Assembly (NCBI GenBank): GCA_934277615.1 | Contig: CAKQUV010000003.1 | Span: forward strand, 1 to 64,000 | DNA from: an uncultured Clostridia bacterium | GTDB lineage: Bacteria; Bacillota; Clostridia; Christensenellales; CAG-917 | Length of the DNA stretch: 64,000 nt | Direction: 5' to 3' | Shown here: piece after piece, positions 63,674 through 64,000 of the stretch | How the letters are laid out: the number at the start of each line of letters is the position of its first letter | Numbering within the stretch: position 1 is the stretch's first letter | Translations under genes and position numbers: made by a program | Notes under the pieces: generated by a model | The model's database searches: none | What the model was told of the DNA's origin: nothing | What the model saw: only the letters and a program-made list of their open reading frames with translations

Positions 63674-64000
63674 ATGAGTGATTGTACGCACGATTGCGGT
63701 TCTTGTTCCAAGGACTGCTCGTCGAGAAGTTTGATTGCAGAGCAAAACAAACTTTCCAACATCAAAAAAGTTATCGCCGTCGTAAGCGGCAAGGGCGGAG
63801 TGGGCAAATCTCTTGTAACGTCTTTGCTCGCCGTGGGCAAAGTCAAAGAGGGTAAATCGGTAGGCATTTTGGATGCCGACATCACAGGTCCGTCCATTCC
63901 GCGCGCTTTCGGCATTTACGGAGGTGTGGAAGGCGACGCCAACGGCATCTATCCCCGTCAAAGCGACTTCGGCGTGAGAGTGGTGTCTTCCAATCTCCTT
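63674..64000 (+). CDS. mrp: Mrp/NBP35-type P-loop ATPase (cut by window end)
   Basis: Starts at ATG 63674 with AAGGAG upstream and runs open to the last base, 109 codons seen. Short Cys-rich start (SDCTHDCGSCSKDC, four Cys) like NBP35-type iron-sulfur carriers, then the P-loop VVSGKGGVGKSLVTSLLA (residues 38-55), VGILDADITGPSIPRAFG. Such proteins carry and insert iron-sulfur clusters in the cytoplasm. The C-terminal cluster-binding CxxC lies beyond the window. Confidence 0.9.
   Translation, partial: MSDCTHDCGSCSKDCSSRSLIAEQNKLSNIKKVIAVVSGKGGVGKSLVTSLLAVGKVKEGKSVGILDADITGPSIPRAFGIYGGVEGDANGIYPRQSDFGVRVVSSNLL

Overview
The window looks like chromosome of an anaerobic, endospore-forming member of the Clostridia. 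The evidence is spo0A, a SigH-type sigma factor next to mrnC and rlmB, spoIIR, sleB-ypeB and yabP-yabQ for sporulation; rubrerythrin and an anaerobic ribonucleotide reductase activase for anaerobic life; and a glgB-glgC-glgD-glgA-glgP glycogen set with the paired GlgC/GlgD typical of Firmicutes. A gut Christensenellales-like lineage is a guess only. No rRNA operon, CRISPR array, prophage or transposase gene was seen.

Layout. 0.6-3.7 kb: sugar-binding lipoprotein and membrane-bound LuxR-type regulator (minus strand). 4-12.5 kb: three large exported proteins, the third broken by an in-frame TAA. 12.5-15.6 kb: decayed DNA with a flavin reductase remnant, a chimeric HTH reading frame, an intact DUF2804 gene and a carboxymuconolactone decarboxylase-cupin gene broken by TGA where Trp is expected. 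15.8-18.6 kb: small protein, tRNA-Ala and tRNA-Ile, a repeat-rich spacer, spo0A and a divergent acidic zinc-ribbon protein. 19-25 kb: proS, CNNM/CBS membrane protein, ComEC-like hydrolase, rpsF-ssb-rpsR. 26-35 kb: lipoproteins, sigH, rlmB, mrnC, spoIIR, sleB, ypeB. 35.5-41.7 kb: zinc-ribbon membrane protein, yabP-yabQ, acyltransferase-like protein, short alaS, PHP phosphatase. 41.9-48.2 kb: Asp23-like protein-greA-lysS, a two-component system and ispE. 48.4-62.8 kb: glycogen metabolism, a GH13 amylase, NrdG-type activase and a sugar transporter. 62.9-64 kb: rubrerythrin and the start of an Mrp-type ATPase cut by the window end.

The most unusual content is between the genes. Structured repeats occur in several families: (1) long inverted repeats whose outer arm is the 3' end of the upstream gene, stop codon included (lysS, glgP, proS, rpsR, spo0A, rubrerythrin), usually enclosing the terminator; (2) a modular dispersed repeat of about 300-600 bp, in five places, whose central hairpin changes sequence on both arms together; (3) arrays of GTGATATT boxes separated by different small triloop hairpins; (4) modules with GTCATTGCGAG/GTCATTCCGAG sequences near GGAATATTCC. 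Three genes also have a good sigma-A promoter placed so that transcription should start at or next to the ATG, suggesting leaderless mRNAs. All family assignments come from reading the sequence; no database search was run.
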